A stretch of DNA of 64,000 nt, from NCBI GenBank assembly GCA_963727495.1, contig CAVSGQ010000006.1, positions 2,108,001-2,172,000 of the forward strand. The letters are read 5' to 3'. Source of the DNA: Actinophytocola sp963727495 (GTDB lineage: Bacteria > Actinomycetota > Actinomycetes > Mycobacteriales > Pseudonocardiaceae). Within the stretch, counting starts at the first letter, position 1, and each line of letters starts with the position of its first letter. Below the pieces are notes generated by a model that saw only the letters and a program-made list of their open reading frames with translations, searched no databases and had not been told where the DNA came from. Made by a program: the position numbers and the translations under genes. Of the stretch, positions 17,120-25,551 are shown one piece after another.

Positions 17120-18605
17120 CCAGCTTGCCGCCCACCCGCGTCACCCGGACCTGCTTGTGCTGCTGGCCCGGGTTGTCGCCCTTGGTGTAGGTGACGTCGA
17201 CCGGCACGTTCACCGAGCCGTCGTCGTTCTTCGTGACGCCCGTCGCGTGCGCCGAGAAGACCTGGCCGAACTGCGACCAGTACTGCGCGAACGCGTCCTT
17301 GCCACCGAACAGCGCCTGCGCGTTGCTGGACAGCATGGCCCACCGCTTGTCGGTCTGCTGCACGTCGCTGTAGTAGTCGATCACCAGCAGGCCGGCCTGC
17401 CTGAAGTCGATCGGGCCGTCGGCCGGGATCGGGTTGGTGTCCGCCGGCGACGACGGAGGCTGCGAGGACTCCTCCGGGGGCTGGGAGGACGCGGTGGCCG
17501 GCTTGTCGACGCCGTTCTGCGCGACGTCGCCGTTCGGCTGCTTGTCGTTGTTGAGCATGAGGATCGCGGTCACCACGCCGGCCACCACGAGCAGCGCGGC
17601 GACGGCGACGATCACCAGGTTGCGCCGGGACGGGTCGGTGCCGCGCGGCCGCGGTGCCATCTGTGCGGTCGGCAGCGCGCCGGTCGGCGCCGTGGGCGGG
17701 GGGAGCACGGCCACCGGGCGGGGCGGTGTCGGCGTGCCGGTGCTGGCCGGGACGGCCCTGGCCGGTGTCGCCGGCTTGGTCGCCGCGGCGGCCGGCAGGG
17801 CGAGCGCGGCCGTCGCCTCGCTCATGGTGGGGCGGGTCGCCGGGTCGGGCCGCATCAGGTTGGCCAGCGTGTCGGCCAGGGGGCCGGCGTTGCGCGGCGG
17901 CGGCGCGTCGCCGGACGCGACTGCGTGCAGCAGCGCGAGCGGGTTGGAGTTCGTGCCGAACGGCGGCCGGCCCTCGACGGCGTGGTAGAGCGTCGAGCCG
18001 AGGGAGAACACGTCGGAGGCGCGGCTCGGGTCCTCGCCGCGGGCGATCTCCGGGGCGAGGTAGGCGGGCGTGCCGGCGATGCCGGTCTGGGTGGTGACGG
18101 TGCCCTCGTCGAGCGCCTTGGAGATGCCGAAGTCGGTGATCTTCACGGTGCCGTTGTCGGCGAGCAGGATGTTGCCGGGCTTGACGTCGCGATGCACGAT
18201 GCCGACCGCGTGCGCCGCGGCGAGCGCGGCGGCGACCTGCGCGCCGATCTCGGCGACCTCGCCGGGCGCCAGGTGGCCGCGCTCGGCGAGCACGGCGGAC
18301 AGGCTGCGGGACGGGAGGAACTCCATCACGAGGCAGGGGTCGCCCTCGTGCTCGGCCACGTCGAACATCGCGATCGCGTTGCGGTGCTGCAGGCGCGCGG
18401 CGATCCGCGCCTCGCGCATGGCGCGCCGGCGGGTCTCCTCGGACTGCGCTTCCGACATCGCGTAGCGGACCAGGAGGCGCTTGATGGCCACGGTACGGCC
18501 GAGGCGCTCGTCCTGCGCCTTCCACACCACGCCCATCGCTCCGCTACCGACTTGTTCGAGCAATCGGTAACGGCCTGCGACCAGTGCACCCTTCTCGATG
18601 ACCAG
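17097..18605 (-). CDS. PknB-type Ser/Thr protein kinase, membrane-anchored
   Basis: Cytoplasmic kinase domain (about 10-260) with the glycine loop GSGAMG, VAIK lysine near 42, HRDVKPGN catalytic loop, DFG and the APE-like AYLAPEIARG. A Pro/Ala-rich linker follows, then one membrane helix near 340-362 (LVIVAVAALLVVAGVVTAIL) and an extracytoplasmic domain of about 140 residues. The conserved N-terminus GALVAGRYRLLEQVGSG requires codons upstream of TTG 18563, but no ATG, GTG or TTG lies in frame there. I placed the start at CTG 18605 behind GAGGAG (spacing is short; GTC or ATC just downstream are other options). The start is therefore uncertain, the kinase call firm. Confidence 0.85.
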   Translation of the reverse strand: MVIEKGALVAGRYRLLEQVGSGAMGVVWKAQDERLGRTVAIKRLLVRYAMSEAQSEETRRRAMREARIAARLQHRNAIAMFDVAEHEGDPCLVMEFLPSRSLSAVLAERGHLAPGEVAEIGAQVAAALAAAHAVGIVHRDVKPGNILLADNGTVKITDFGISKALDEGTVTTQTGIAGTPAYLAPEIARGEDPSRASDVFSLGSTLYHAVEGRPPFGTNSNPLALLHAVASGDAPPPRNAGPLADTLANLMRPDPATRPTMSEATAALALPAAAATKPATPARAVPASTGTPTPPRPVAVLPPPTAPTGALPTAQMAPRPRGTDPSRRNLVIVAVAALLVVAGVVTAILMLNNDKQPNGDVAQNGVDKPATASSQPPEESSQPPSSPADTNPIPADGPIDFRQAGLLVIDYYSDVQQTDKRWAMLSSNAQALFGGKDAFAQYWSQFGQVFSAHATGVTKNDDGSVNVPVDVTYTKGDNPGQQHKQVRVTRVGGKLVIDSDAR

Positions 18606-18686
18606 GTCTCCTCGCGTGCGTTGTATCCAGACCCCCGAACCGTCACTGAGAATATCGAACCAGCCCGATCGAGCGACGCGCTAGGC

Positions 18687-18706
18687 AACCAAGCAACTGT
18701 TTGGTT
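18687..18706. promoter_or_regulatory. Palindromic operator upstream of 18.7-kb acyl-CoA dehydrogenase (KstR2-like)
   Basis: AACCAAGCAACTGTTTGGTT, third copy of the palindrome at 7391 and 14119, with arms AACCAA/TTGGTT perfect. It ends 10 bp before the ATG at 18717. It links this isolated dehydrogenase to the same regulator as echA20-ipdABC and fadE30. Confidence 0.68.
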
Positions 18707-18716
18707 GAATCGCGGT

Positions 18717-19757
18717 ATGCGGTTGACCGAGGACCAGCTGTCATTGCGGGGCACGGTGCGCAGGCTGCTGTCCAAGGAGGCCGAGTGCTGGCCGGCGCTG
18801 ACCGAGCTCGGCGCGCCCGCCCTGCTCGTGCCGGCCGGTGCCGGCGGGCTGGGCGCCGGGCTTCCCGAGGTGTACGTCGTGCAGTTCGAGCTGGGCAGGA
18901 CGCTGGCCGAGACCCCGATGCTGGGCTCGGTGCTCGCCGCCACCGCGCTGGCCGGTGCCGGCGACGAGACGCTGCCGGCGCGGGTCGCCGCCGGCGAGGT
19001 GGTCGCGCTCGCCTGGGCGGGGCCGCGCGGCTGGGGCGCGCCCGCCTGCGAGGCCCGGCGGGCCGGCGGGCGCTGGCTGGTGTCCGGGACCGCGTCCTAC
19101 GTGCTCGACGGCGACACCGCCGGCATCCTCCTGGTGGTCGCCCGGACGGATGACGGGCCGGCACTGTTCGAGGTCGACCCGGACGTCGCGGTCCGCGAGC
19201 ACACGCCGTCGATGGACCTGGCCCGGCGGCTCGCGTCGGTCACGCTGCCGTCGGTGCCCGGCCGTCGGCTGGGCGCGGCCGACCTCGACCGGCTGCGGGA
19301 CGTGGCGTGCGCCGCGCTGGCCGCCGAGCAGGCGGGGACGGCGGCGCGGTGCCTGGAGCTGACCGTCACCTACGCCGGCCAGCGCCACCAGTTCGGCCGG
19401 CCGATCGGCTCGTTCCAGGCGCTCAAGCACCGGATGGCGGACATGCACGTGCTGGTGGAGACGTCGGCGTCGGCCGCGCTGGCCGCCGCGCTCGCCACCC
19501 CGCGGGAGCTGCCGCTGCGCGCCGCGGTGGCCGGGGCGCACTGCGCGGAGGCGCTGCACGAGGTGGCGGGGGAGATGATCCAGCTGCACGGCGGCATCGC
19601 GATCACCTGGGAGCACGACGCGCACCGGTACTTCAAGCGCGCACACGGTGGGCTGCAGCTGTTCGGCTCGCCCGCCGGGCACGTCGACCGGATCGCCCGG
19701 CTGGCCGGTTTCCAGCCGGCAGGCTCGTCGTCCACCCGGAGGCCGGGCGTCCCGTAG
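18717..19757 (+). CDS. Acyl-CoA dehydrogenase (short steroid type, FadE33/FadE18-like)
   Basis: 346 residues from ATG 18717 (MRLTEDQLSLRGTVRRLL). Acyl-CoA dehydrogenase helices and barrel are recognisable by VPAGAGGLGAGLPEVYVV, GQRHQFGRPIGSFQALKHRM and MIQLHGGIAITWEHDAHRYFKRA. Like other short subunits it is divergent in the N-terminal FAD region. No large-subunit partner lies next to it, so the partner must be encoded elsewhere or be FadE30 or the FadE17-like protein. A KstR2-like palindrome just upstream ties it to steroid C/D-ring degradation. Confidence 0.75.
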   Translation: MRLTEDQLSLRGTVRRLLSKEAECWPALTELGAPALLVPAGAGGLGAGLPEVYVVQFELGRTLAETPMLGSVLAATALAGAGDETLPARVAAGEVVALAWAGPRGWGAPACEARRAGGRWLVSGTASYVLDGDTAGILLVVARTDDGPALFEVDPDVAVREHTPSMDLARRLASVTLPSVPGRRLGAADLDRLRDVACAALAAEQAGTAARCLELTVTYAGQRHQFGRPIGSFQALKHRMADMHVLVETSASAALAAALATPRELPLRAAVAGAHCAEALHEVAGEMIQLHGGIAITWEHDAHRYFKRAHGGLQLFGSPAGHVDRIARLAGFQPAGSSSTRRPGVP

Positions 19758-19827
19758 GACGGCGTCTCGATCAAGTGGGGCCGGGGCCGGACTATCCGCC
19801 ACACGTCGTCTCGGTCACCATGGAGCC

Positions 19828-20943
19828 ATGGTGCCAGCGGAGGACTCCCTCGCCCGGCTGGCGTTCCTCCTCGCCGGAGACCAGGACCGCGCCGACGCCC
19901 TCGTCCGCGACACGCTCCGCCGGGGCGGCGCGACCGCGGAGCTCACCCGCGAGTGGCTGGCCGGCCCGGCCGGCGGCTACGAGCCCGACCCCGAGCCGGA
20001 GTCGACGGACAGGGAACTGCTGCGCCGCGGGCTCGGCATGCTCGCGCCACGCCAGCGGGCGGCCGTCGTGCTGCGCCACTGGGCCGGCCTGCCGGTGCCC
20101 GGGACGGCGGCGGTGCTCGGCTGCCCGGAGCCCGCCGTCGACCACGACACGACCGCGGCGCTCGACGTGCTGGCCACCACGCCGGAGCGGCTCGCCGAAG
20201 GACTCGCGGCGGTCGCCGCGGACGCCCGGCCGGCGCCCGTCGACCTCGCCGAGCCGGTGGCGGCCGGGGCCCGGCACTGGCGCCTGGCCGGCACCGCCGC
20301 CGGGCTGCTGGTCGCGGCCGGGGTGTTCGCCGCGGTGCTCGGCCTCGGCTCGGCGCCGCCCGACCCGCCGCGCGCGGCCCCCCGGACACCGCCGACCGAC
20401 TCGCCGACGGTCGTCCCGTCGGCGGTGCCGGTGGCCGGGGACCCGGCCGGCCGGTTCGACCGCCGGTCCCGCCGGCTCACCGCCCAGCTCGCCGGGGCCC
20501 GGCCGGACGTGCTCCCCGGCCGCGGCGACCTGCAGCCGGCCGTCGTCACCACGTCGACCGGCACCGTCCTGTGGGCGCCGCTGGTGTTCCACCTCGGCGA
20601 CGTCCCGGACACCTACCGGGCGATGGCGACGCTGGGCGGCGGGCGCGACGCGGCCGTGCTCGCGATCGAGGTGGGCTACCGCGACCCGCACGCCGACCCG
20701 AGGTACCTGCCGTGCCCGGCGTTCGAGCTGGACTGCACCGACCGCGGGTTCCCGGACGGTACCTACGGCGGGGTCACCGTGCTCACCGAGCCGGAGACCG
20801 ACCAGACCATCAACCGGCTGACCGTCATGCGGCCGGACGGCACGTTCTGCCACGTGGCGGTGTTCTACCGCGAGCGCAGGCCCGACCCGCCGCCGCTGGG
20901 CGTCGACGACCTGTTCCGGTTCGCGACCGTGTTCAGCTATTAG
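19828..20943 (+). CDS. Membrane protein with N-terminal sigma-70 region-4-like domain
   Basis: 371 residues from ATG 19828. Residues 1-50 resemble a degenerate sigma region 2 (LARLAFLLAGDQDRADALV). Residues 69-115 resemble sigma region 4 (LAPRQRAAVVLRHWAGLPVPG). One membrane helix lies at about 153-173, then a Pro-rich linker and an outside domain of roughly 150 residues with a Cys pair (PCPAFELDC). Fused SigE-like/membrane proteins occur in actinomycetes but their job is unclear. It could be a tethered DNA-binding or anti-sigma-like sensor. Its TAG stop is the first three bases of the inverted-repeat element at 20941. Confidence 0.6.
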   Translation: MVPAEDSLARLAFLLAGDQDRADALVRDTLRRGGATAELTREWLAGPAGGYEPDPEPESTDRELLRRGLGMLAPRQRAAVVLRHWAGLPVPGTAAVLGCPEPAVDHDTTAALDVLATTPERLAEGLAAVAADARPAPVDLAEPVAAGARHWRLAGTAAGLLVAAGVFAAVLGLGSAPPDPPRAAPRTPPTDSPTVVPSAVPVAGDPAGRFDRRSRRLTAQLAGARPDVLPGRGDLQPAVVTTSTGTVLWAPLVFHLGDVPDTYRAMATLGGGRDAAVLAIEVGYRDPHADPRYLPCPAFELDCTDRGFPDGTYGGVTVLTEPETDQTINRLTVMRPDGTFCHVAVFYRERRPDPPPLGVDDLFRFATVFSY

Positions 20944-21106
20944 TGTCCCGCGCCGGAAATTCGGTGCGTAAGTCGGTGGATCCAGGTTTCTGCTGGCAAG
21001 ACGCCGATTCGCCCTCGTACTGGGCCGTACTTGGGCGGACCGGCAACGCCGCCAGCAGGAAGCTGGGCCGACGAATTATGTGCCAGATTTCCGGCGCGGG
21101 ACACTA
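20941..21106. repeat. 166-bp inverted-repeat element bounded by TAGTGTC (copy 1)
   Basis: Perfect 20-bp terminal inverted repeats, TAGTGTCCCGCGCCGGAAAT at 20941-20960 and its complement at 21087-21106. Inner parts pair again (CTGCTGGC near 20990 with GCCAGCAG near 21053), so most of the element can fold into a long hairpin. It sits between convergent genes: its first three bases are the stop codon of the sigma-like gene, and the TetR gene reads into it and stops at 21076-21078. A related copy in opposite orientation is at 51678-51844. It looks like a small non-autonomous element that may also work as a bidirectional terminator. Confidence 0.7.
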
Positions 21107-21957
21107 GGGATCGTCAGCGACCGTACCGCCGCCAGCACGGCGTCGATCCGCTCGTCGTCCCAGGTGATCGCGGGGTCCGGCTCGAGGAACGCCGAGCCGA
21201 CGGCGGCGATGCCGAGTGCCGGCAGGGACCAGTCGGCCTCCTCGGCCGCGCCGAACGGGCGGGCGCGCAGCCTGCGGTCCGCCAGGTCCGGTGTGGACAG
21301 TGCCATCAGGGTCAGCCCGCGCACGGCGGCGCTGACCAGGGTGGCGACCGTGTCGAAGCCGGAACCGAGCTCGGGCCGCAGCCGGTGGCCGAACAGCTCG
21401 GCGATCCGCTGCCAGGACGCCGCGACCTGGGTGATGAACCGGTGCTCGGACTCGGCGAGGATGCCCTGGACCCGGTCCCGCAGCTCGCCCTCGGCGAGGC
21501 TGAGGAACGTCGCGTGCAGGGCGAGGTAGGTGCGCCACTGCGCCGACCCGTACAGCGCCTGGAAGTCCAGCAGGGCGGCCTGCCGGAACAGCTCGACGAG
21601 CAGGTCGTGGCGGCCCTGCGCGGATCCGAGCCGGTCCGCGCGCTCGGCCACCACCGTGCGGATGGCCTCGATGATCGCCGCGTTGTCGGCCGCGCTCGGC
21701 GCCGCGGCCCGGGCGAGCTCGGTGACCAGGTCGCTGAAGAACAGGTCCTTGTAGGGCCACCGGCGGTAGACGGCGCTGCGCGCCACGTCGGCCTCGCGGA
21801 TCACGTCCTCGAAGCTCAGGTGGTCCAGGCTCACCGTCAGCCCGGTGCGGTCGATCATCGCCATCGCGGCCCGCAGCATCCGCTGCGCGGTCTCCTGGTC
21901 CGACAGGCGGCGGCCGCGACGCCCCAGCCCGGTCGGCCCCGGCACGGAGTGGCCCAT
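21076..21957 (-). CDS. TetR-family transcriptional regulator
   Basis: 293 residues from ATG 21957, chosen because AAAGG lies 8 bp upstream; an in-frame start at 21996 would add 13 residues. N-terminal helix-turn-helix: LSFEDVIREADVARSAVYRRWPYKDLF, positions about 50-75. The ligand domain is longer than usual for the family. The last ten or so residues (SVPRRKSGT) are encoded by the inverted-repeat element, so the native C-terminus was probably replaced. It is divergent from the F420-type oxidoreductase/YceI operon and is likely to control it. Confidence 0.82.
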   Translation of the reverse strand: MGHSVPGPTGLGRRGRRLSDQETAQRMLRAAMAMIDRTGLTVSLDHLSFEDVIREADVARSAVYRRWPYKDLFFSDLVTELARAAAPSAADNAAIIEAIRTVVAERADRLGSAQGRHDLLVELFRQAALLDFQALYGSAQWRTYLALHATFLSLAEGELRDRVQGILAESEHRFITQVAASWQRIAELFGHRLRPELGSGFDTVATLVSAAVRGLTLMALSTPDLADRRLRARPFGAAEEADWSLPALGIAAVGSAFLEPDPAITWDDERIDAVLAAVRSLTIPSVPRRKSGT

Positions 21958-22052
21958 CTGCGGCACCTTTCGAGGACTTAGGACTCTATGTCTCAAGTTC
22001 CATGTCGGACAAGCTTACGTCGGATCGTCCACCGAGGGTAGGAGGTGCACCG

Positions 22053-22544
22053 ATGCTGCACTCCGACGATCGGCTGCGCGCGATGTACGAGGGCGGGCGC
22101 GGCAACCGGACCGCCCGGCGGTACGCCCGCTTCTGGGCGGCCGTGTTCGGTCTCGGGCTGCTGCCCCGGCGCTGGGTGACCCTCGAGGTCGCCGGCCGCC
22201 GGTCCGGCCGCATGGTCCGGTTCCCGCTGGGCATGGCCCGCTGGCACGGCGACTGGTACCTGGTGCCGATGCTGGGCGAGGACTGCAACTGGGTCCGCAA
22301 CGTCCGCGCCGCGCACGGCCGGGCAGTGCTGCGCCGCGGCCGGCGCCGGCCGTGCCGGCTGGTCGAGGTCCCCGCCGCCGACCGTGGCCCGATCCTCAGA
22401 CGCTACCTCGACACCGTGCCCGGCGGCCGCCCGCACATCCCGGTCGACCGGTCCGCCCCGCTCGCGGCGTTCGACGCCGTCGCCGCGCACTACCCCGTGT
22501 TCCGGGTCTGTCCACCGGAGCCGACCAAGGAGGGAACCACATGA
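22053..22544 (+). CDS. Nitroreductase-family deazaflavin (F420)-dependent oxidoreductase
   Basis: 163 residues from ATG 22053, preceded by AGGAGG at 7-bp spacing; an ATG at 22002 in the same frame lacks such a site. The segments WVTLEVAGRRSGRMVRFPLG, GDWYLVPMLGEDCNWVRNVRAAHG and the R-rich strand that follows are typical of the Ddn-like split-barrel family that binds F420H2 or F420-related cofactors. It is cotranscribed with the YceI gene (ATGA overlap) and divergent from a TetR regulator. Confidence 0.78.
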   Translation: MLHSDDRLRAMYEGGRGNRTARRYARFWAAVFGLGLLPRRWVTLEVAGRRSGRMVRFPLGMARWHGDWYLVPMLGEDCNWVRNVRAAHGRAVLRRGRRRPCRLVEVPAADRGPILRRYLDTVPGGRPHIPVDRSAPLAAFDAVAAHYPVFRVCPPEPTKEGTT

Positions 22545-23263
22545 CCACCTCGACATCCGCCACCGGCGAGCCCGCCGCCCCGGCCAGGCGCAGGCGCCAC
22601 TGGGTCCGGCGCATCCTCGTCTCCCTCGGCGTGGTCATCGTGCTCCTGGTGGCCGCGGTCGTCCTCTACGTCAAGTTCGCCCCGGTCCCGGCGCCGCTCG
22701 GGCTGCCGTCCACCCCCGCGGCCGCCCCGGCCGGCCCGCTCGAGGGCACCTGGCAGGTCGCCGGCGGGTCCACCGCGGGCTACCGCATCCAGCAGACCGT
22801 GCTGTTCGCCAGCAACGACGTCGTGCAGCGCACCGGGCACGTCACCGGCGAGCTCACCGTCGCCGGCGAACGGGTCACCGCCGCGAGCGTCCGGATCGAC
22901 CTGACGACCATCGCGAGCGACAACGGCACGAAGACCCCGCAGCTCGCGATCGGCCTGGACACCGCCCACCACCCCGAGGCGACCGTCGCGCTCACCGGTC
23001 CGGTCGCGCTCGACCCGGCCGTCGCGTCCGGCGGCACCGTGACCACCACGGCGGCGGGCGAGCTGACCCTGCGCGGCGAGACCCACCCGGTCACCATCAC
23101 CCTGACCGCGCGCCGCGACGGTGACAGGTTGCAGGCCGCGGGCTCGATGCCGGTCGCTTTCGCCGACTGGCACGTCCCCGAGCCTACCGGCTACGGCCCG
23201 TTCGGCTCGCTGGCGAACCACGGCACCGCCGAGTTCCTGCTGATCCTCGAACGCGGCCGGTGA
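22541..23263 (+). CDS. YceI-family protein, membrane-anchored
   Basis: 240 residues: an Arg-rich cytoplasmic start, one membrane helix at about 25-45 (ILVSLGVVIVLLVAAVVLYV), then a YceI beta-barrel domain outside the cell. YceI landmarks are GTWQVAGGSTAGYRI, the RTGHVTGELTVAG strand, TTAAGELTLRGETHPVTITL, and FADWHVPEP. YceI proteins bind isoprenoid or other lipophilic ligands. It is translated together with the preceding F420-type oxidoreductase. Confidence 0.85.
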   Translation: MTTSTSATGEPAAPARRRRHWVRRILVSLGVVIVLLVAAVVLYVKFAPVPAPLGLPSTPAAAPAGPLEGTWQVAGGSTAGYRIQQTVLFASNDVVQRTGHVTGELTVAGERVTAASVRIDLTTIASDNGTKTPQLAIGLDTAHHPEATVALTGPVALDPAVASGGTVTTTAAGELTLRGETHPVTITLTARRDGDRLQAAGSMPVAFADWHVPEPTGYGPFGSLANHGTAEFLLILERGR

Positions 23264-23271
23264 CGCCCGTT

Positions 23272-23820
23272 CTAGATCCAGTCGTCGTGCCGGGACCAGG
23301 TGATGAGGTTGTCGAGGATGCCCGGGGTCGGCTCGGCGGGCTCGGTCACCGTGTACGCCCCGCGGTAGAACAGCAGCGGCCGCACCGGTCGCTGCGGGCC
23401 CAGCGTGGTGACCCGGCCGAGCACCACGTGGTGGTCGCCGCCGTCGTGCACGCTCTCGATCGCGCAGTCGAGCCAGGTCACCACGCCGTCGAGCACCGGC
23501 GAGCCGGACGGCGCGGGGGACCAGGCCACGTTCGCGAACTTGTCCGCGCCCGCGGTGCCGAACACGGCGCTGACGTCCCGCTGGGCGTGGCTGAGCACGT
23601 TGACGCAGAAGTGCCCGTGCCGCTCGATCAGCGGCCAGGTGCGCGCGGACCGGCCGGGGCAGAACAGCACCAGCGGCGGGTCGAGCGACAGCGCCGCGAA
23701 CGACTGGCAGGCGAACCCGACCGGCTCCGCGGCGCTCGTCGCGGTGACCACGGTGACGCCGGTGCAGAAGTGCCCGAGCGCCGTGCGGAAGGCGGCCGGC
23801 TCGATCGCCCGGCCGATCAT
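23272..23820 (-). CDS. hsaB: Flavin reductase HsaB of 3-HSA hydroxylase
   Basis: 182 residues of the flavin-reductase/split-barrel family. It supplies reduced flavin to HsaA, which hydroxylates 3-HSA to the catechol 3,4-DHSA. Landmarks: LGHFCTGVTVVTA, GFACQSFAALSLDPPLVLFCP, GHFCVNVLS, DKFANVAW, and GDHHVVLGRV with the family histidines. The ATG overlaps the hsaC stop (ATGA). It is the last gene of hsaA-hsaD-hsaC-hsaB, the order known in mycobacteria. Confidence 0.9.
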   Translation of the reverse strand: MIGRAIEPAAFRTALGHFCTGVTVVTATSAAEPVGFACQSFAALSLDPPLVLFCPGRSARTWPLIERHGHFCVNVLSHAQRDVSAVFGTAGADKFANVAWSPAPSGSPVLDGVVTWLDCAIESVHDGGDHHVVLGRVTTLGPQRPVRPLLFYRGAYTVTEPAEPTPGILDNLITWSRHDDWI

Positions 23821-24722
23821 CGCTGCTGGGCGCCGATCGAGAAGTCGTGTCCCCACAGGGAGACCGCCGTGCTCTCCCGGGCGATCCAGGCCTCGTCGTC
23901 CACCTGCCTGCCCTCGCAGCCGAACTCGACGTCGAACCCGCCGGGCGTCTTCATGTAGAACGACAGCATCAGGTCGTTGACATGCCGGCCGAGGGTGGCC
24001 GACATCGGCACCTTGCGGCGCAGCGCGCGGTCGTGGCACAGGCCGACGTCGTCGGTGCTCTCGACCTCGACCATCAGGTGCACGATCCCCGACGGCGTCG
24101 GCATCGGCAGGAACGCGAGGCTGTGGTGGCGCGGGTTGCAGCCGAAGAACCGCAGCCACGCCGGCTCGCCGTCGGCCGGGCGGCCCACCAGCTGCGGGGG
24201 CAGGCGCATCGAGTCGCGCAGCCGGAAGCCGAGCACGTCGCGGTAGAAGCGCAGCGCCTCCGCGTCGTCCCGTGTGGACAGTACGACGTGGCCCAGACCC
24301 TGCTCGCCGGTGACGAACCGGTGCCCGTACGGGCTGACCACCCGCCGGTGCCGCAGCGCGGCACCGTGGAAGACCTCCAGGGTGTTGCCGGAGGGATCCT
24401 CGAACGTGACCAGCTGGTCGACCCGGCGGTCCGCGCGTTCCTCCGCGCTGCCTTCCTTGTAGGGCACGCCCGCGGCCTCCAGCCGGCCGCAGACCTCGCC
24501 GAGCTCGGCGACGTTCGCGACCTCCCAGCCGGAGGCGGCCAGCCGGTCGGTGTCGCCGGGCAGGATCACCAGGCGGGCGGGGAAGTCGTCCATCCGGAGG
24601 TACAGCGCGTCCTCGCGGGCGCCGCTGCCCTCCACCATGCCGAGCACCTTCAGGCCGTACTCGCGCCAGGCCGGGACGTCGGTGGCCTCGATGCGCAGGT
24701 AGCCGAGGGACCGGATGCCCAT
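23817..24722 (-). CDS. hsaC: Extradiol dioxygenase HsaC (3,4-DHSA 4,5-dioxygenase)
   Basis: HsaC cleaves the catechol ring A of 3,4-DHSA by meta-cleavage. The 301-residue vicinal-oxygen-chelate protein has all three iron ligands at the family positions: His145 (GLGHVVLS), His215 (GIVHLMVE) and Glu266 (FDVEFG). His200 in RHHSLAF is the conserved second-shell residue. The start MGIRSLGYLRIEA at 24722 follows hsaD by 1 bp; upstream in-frame codons read hsaD sequence in another frame and are discarded. Confidence 0.93.
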   Translation of the reverse strand: MGIRSLGYLRIEATDVPAWREYGLKVLGMVEGSGAREDALYLRMDDFPARLVILPGDTDRLAASGWEVANVAELGEVCGRLEAAGVPYKEGSAEERADRRVDQLVTFEDPSGNTLEVFHGAALRHRRVVSPYGHRFVTGEQGLGHVVLSTRDDAEALRFYRDVLGFRLRDSMRLPPQLVGRPADGEPAWLRFFGCNPRHHSLAFLPMPTPSGIVHLMVEVESTDDVGLCHDRALRRKVPMSATLGRHVNDLMLSFYMKTPGGFDVEFGCEGRQVDDEAWIARESTAVSLWGHDFSIGAQQR

Positions 24723-24723
24723 C

Positions 24724-25551
24724 TCATTCGCCTCCCAGGAAGTCCATCGTGAGGCGGTTGAACTCCGCGAACTTCTCCAGCTGCGCCCAGTGCCCGCAGC
24801 GGCCGAACACGTGCAGCTGCGCGCGCGGGATGACCTTGAGCGCCACGAGCGCGCCGTCGAGCGGGTTGACCCGGTCCTCACGGCCCCAGACCAGCAGCAC
24901 GCGCTGCCGCAGCCGGTGCGCCTCGCGCCAGAGCATGCCGGCCTCCGGGTCCGCGGCGAACGACGCGCCCATGGACGCCATCGCGCGCAGCGCCGCCGGG
25001 TCGCTCGCCACCGCGAAACGCTCCTCGACCAGCTCGTCGGTGACCAGCGACTGGTCGAACACCAGGGTGCGCAGGAACGTCGCCAGCTTCTCCCTGCTGG
25101 GGCCGGGCGGGGCGGCGAACTGGTAGAGGCGCTTGATGCCCTCGGTCGGGTCCGGAGCGAACACGTTGAGCCCCAGCCCACCCGGCGCCATGAGCACGAG
25201 CCGGCCGGCGCGGTCGGGGTGGCGCAGCGCGAAGCGCACCGCGGTGCCGCCGCCGAGGGAGTTGCCCACGAGGTGGGCGCGTTCGATGCCCAGCTCGTCG
25301 AACAGGTCCCGCAGCCGGTCCGCGGCGAAGGTGAAGAACTGCTCGGTGATCTCCGGCTTGTCGGAGGAGCCGAAGCCGGGCTGGTCGACCAGCAGCGTGC
25401 GGAACCGCTTGGCGAACACCGGCAGGTTCGGGCCGAAGTTGCTCCATGCCGACGCGCCGGGCCCGCCGCCGTGCAGCATCACCACGACCTCGCCGGCGCC
25501 GGCCTCGTGGTAGTGCAGGCCGGCGCGTGTGTCCTCCGTGGTCAGATCCAC
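24724..25551 (-). CDS. hsaD: 4,9-DSHA hydrolase HsaD (meta-cleavage product hydrolase)
   Basis: HsaD hydrolyses the C-C bond of the ring-cleavage product 4,9-DSHA, releasing the C/D-ring propionate and HHD. The alpha/beta hydrolase (275 residues, GTG start 25551) shows the oxyanion HGGGPGASAWSNFG, nucleophile Ser98 in GNSLGGG, Asp226 in GREDRVNP and His254 in CGHWAQ. The GTG lies inside the end of hsaA (10-bp overlap), so the operon is translationally linked. Confidence 0.93.
   Translation of the reverse strand: MDLTTEDTRAGLHYHEAGAGEVVVMLHGGGPGASAWSNFGPNLPVFAKRFRTLLVDQPGFGSSDKPEITEQFFTFAADRLRDLFDELGIERAHLVGNSLGGGTAVRFALRHPDRAGRLVLMAPGGLGLNVFAPDPTEGIKRLYQFAAPPGPSREKLATFLRTLVFDQSLVTDELVEERFAVASDPAALRAMASMGASFAADPEAGMLWREAHRLRQRVLLVWGREDRVNPLDGALVALKVIPRAQLHVFGRCGHWAQLEKFAEFNRLTMDFLGGE

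Noticed and set aside
20941..21106. Inverted-repeat element considered as a complete insertion sequence
   Set aside because: Only 166 bp and no transposase frame; at most a non-autonomous element.
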